Assembly (NCBI GenBank): GCA_024641805.1
Contig: JAHECJ010000139.1
Location: forward strand, 1-6,260
From: Desulfococcus sp.
GTDB taxonomy: Bacteria > Desulfobacterota > Desulfobacteria > Desulfobacterales > Desulfosalsimonadaceae
Length of the DNA stretch: 6,260 bases
Reading direction: 5' to 3'
Part shown: one piece after another, positions 5,184 to 6,260 of the stretch
How positions within the stretch are numbered: position 1 is the first letter of the stretch
How the letters are laid out: every line of letters starts with the position of its first letter
The notes under the pieces: model-generated
What the model was told of the DNA's origin: nothing
Seen by the model: the letters and a program-made list of their open reading frames with translations, nothing else
Databases searched by the model: none
Made by a program: the position numbers and the translations under genes

Positions 5184-6260
5184 ATGAATAGACTGCGGAC
5201 ATTAATCAGTATTGCTGTGATTCTGGTGATATCCCTGTGGGGCGGCATCGCCGGGGCGGAACCGGATGCCATCCGCCAGATTTTATTAAAAGGCATTGAA
5301 GTCAATTTTTCCGGGGATTATGACCGGGCATCGGATATTTTTTCAACGATTTCCGATATTGATCCGAACCACCCATCCCGGGAATTTTACCAGGCGGTCG
5401 TCCTTTTCTGGAAAAACAGTGTAGACGAGGGCAATCCCCTCTATGAGAACCTGCTCCGTCAGCATCTGGACACGGCCATCAAACAGTCGGAACGCATGCT
5501 GGCAAAAGATAAGAATGATCTGGATGCCCTGCACTATCTGGGGCTTTCATACACCTACCTCGGACGTTTGGAAGCACATGACGGCAATTTATACAAAGGC
5601 GGCGTTCTGGGAGAGCGCGGCCGCAAGTACCTTGAAAGTGCAATTGAGATTTGCGACCATCAGGACTGCCGGGGAGCGCAATCTGATTCGTCCGCCTGCC
5701 GGCCTTGCGAAGACCTTTACTTTCCGTTGGGGGCATACTCTTATTTTGCCGGCCGCCTGCCGAAATTTTTAAAAGCGATTAATTTTTTATGGTTCATTCC
5801 CAGCGGTTCCACAGAGGACGGCGTGAAAGCACTGGAACGGGCGTATCACAATAGCGATCTGCATCGGTTAGGCGCGGAGAGCCTGCTGGCGGACATCTTT
5901 CTTAATTTTGAAACCAACCGGACCAAAGACGCCATGAAATTGTCCGATGATCTCGTCAATCGCTTTCCCGATAACCCATACCTGGAAATTCAGCACGCCA
6001 GTATTCTAATGGCATCCGGACAGAATCAGCAGGCGGCGGAAATCGCACGGGAAATAATCGATAAGGTTGACCACCGGCTAAGAAATTATGATGGGGTCGT
6101 CATGCAGCGGGCGCTGCTCTTGAAAGCGGAAGCGGCTATACGGCAGGAAGACACGTCGGCGGCCCGTGAGATCCTGGCAGGGCTCAAAGAAAACCAGGCG
6201 TATCAGAACAACTCCCTTGCCCCGCTCGCCGATCTGCTCTCGGGAATGCTTGCAGACATT
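5184..6260 (+). CDS. Secreted tetratricopeptide-repeat protein, 3' end outside window
   Basis: An uninterrupted frame of 359 codons runs from ATG 5184 to the last base without a stop, so the C-terminus is missing. Residues 1-25 (MNRLRT, a hydrophobic run, then GIAGA) are a Sec signal peptide with probable cleavage after AGA-25, placing the protein in the periplasm or at the envelope. The rest is helical with TPR-like pairs: 33-67 (GDYDRASDIF..DPNHP), 91-130 (ALHYLGLSYTYLGR) and 245-295 (RFPDNPYLEIQHASILMASGQNQQAAEIAREI). Residues 180-240 (GAYSYFAGRLPKFLKAINF..GVKALERAY..GAESLLADIF) resemble a block known to me from bacterial TPR proteins and loosely from TTC39/IML2. Between TPR regions lie four cysteines (157, 162, 172, 175; spacing Cx4CxnineCx2C). 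It begins 7 bases after the ohrR stop, with only a weak upstream AGG, so translational coupling to ohrR is likely. No function can be assigned; scaffold or partner binding is typical of TPR proteins. Confidence 0.85.
   Translation, partial: MNRLRTLISIAVILVISLWGGIAGAEPDAIRQILLKGIEVNFSGDYDRASDIFSTISDIDPNHPSREFYQAVVLFWKNSVDEGNPLYENLLRQHLDTAIKQSERMLAKDKNDLDALHYLGLSYTYLGRLEAHDGNLYKGGVLGERGRKYLESAIEICDHQDCRGAQSDSSACRPCEDLYFPLGAYSYFAGRLPKFLKAINFLWFIPSGSTEDGVKALERAYHNSDLHRLGAESLLADIFLNFETNRTKDAMKLSDDLVNRFPDNPYLEIQHASILMASGQNQQAAEIAREIIDKVDHRLRNYDGVVMQRALLLKAEAAIRQEDTSAAREILAGLKENQAYQNNSLAPLADLLSGMLADI

Noticed and set aside
5443..5772. 109-codon + frame and an 85-codon - frame at 5479-5736
   Set aside because: Both are shadows within the longer TPR frame that runs uninterrupted from 5184 to the window end with a signal peptide and TPR-like repeats.
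1..6260. CRISPR array, tRNA, rRNA or integrase/attachment site
   Set aside because: No regularly spaced direct repeats, no tRNA cloverleaf or rRNA core sequence, and no integrase gene were found on reading both strands.

Overview
The window looks like chromosomal DNA of a Gram-negative bacterium of moderate G+C content. The style (Faa/ACSL-like AMP-forming acyl-CoA ligase, lipoproteins, secreted TPR protein, TAACAGGYTGTTGAAAAAC-ended repeat) suggests a deltaproteobacterium (Desulfobacterota), possibly a Desulfobacterales member. That placement is an inference from protein character, not from a marker gene.

Layout. Positions 122-1666 (+) encode a two-HKD phospholipase D superfamily lipoprotein resembling the cardiolipin synthase ClsC. 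It converges on 1891-3687 (-), a long-chain acyl-CoA ligase. The 224-bp gap between their ends holds a 157-bp element with near-perfect terminal inverted repeats flanked by TA (1675-1831, MITE-like) and a probable terminator for the ligase. A 390-bp divergent intergenic region follows. Its right part carries a promoter whose -10 box lies inside a perfect 24-bp palindrome (4026-4049) centred on GTGCAC. Next come a DUF1499 lipoprotein (4087-4551, +), an OhrR-type MarR regulator (4694-5176, +, TTG start) and, 7 bases later, a secreted TPR protein (5184 to the window end, +, no stop reached).

How the genes may work together. The regulator has the peroxide-sensing Cys15 with Tyr19, Tyr29 and Tyr40 at the same numbers as Bacillus subtilis OhrR, plus Cys120 at the spacing expected of the resolving cysteine of two-Cys OhrR proteins. 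The palindrome before the DUF1499 gene has the form of an OhrR operator and overlaps the promoter. The most interesting reading is an organic-hydroperoxide-responsive unit in which OhrR controls a DUF1499 lipoprotein, and perhaps itself and the TPR protein, with no ohr/osmC peroxidase gene in the window. The PLD and acyl-CoA ligase genes concern phospholipid and fatty-acid metabolism; no regulatory link to the OhrR unit is visible.
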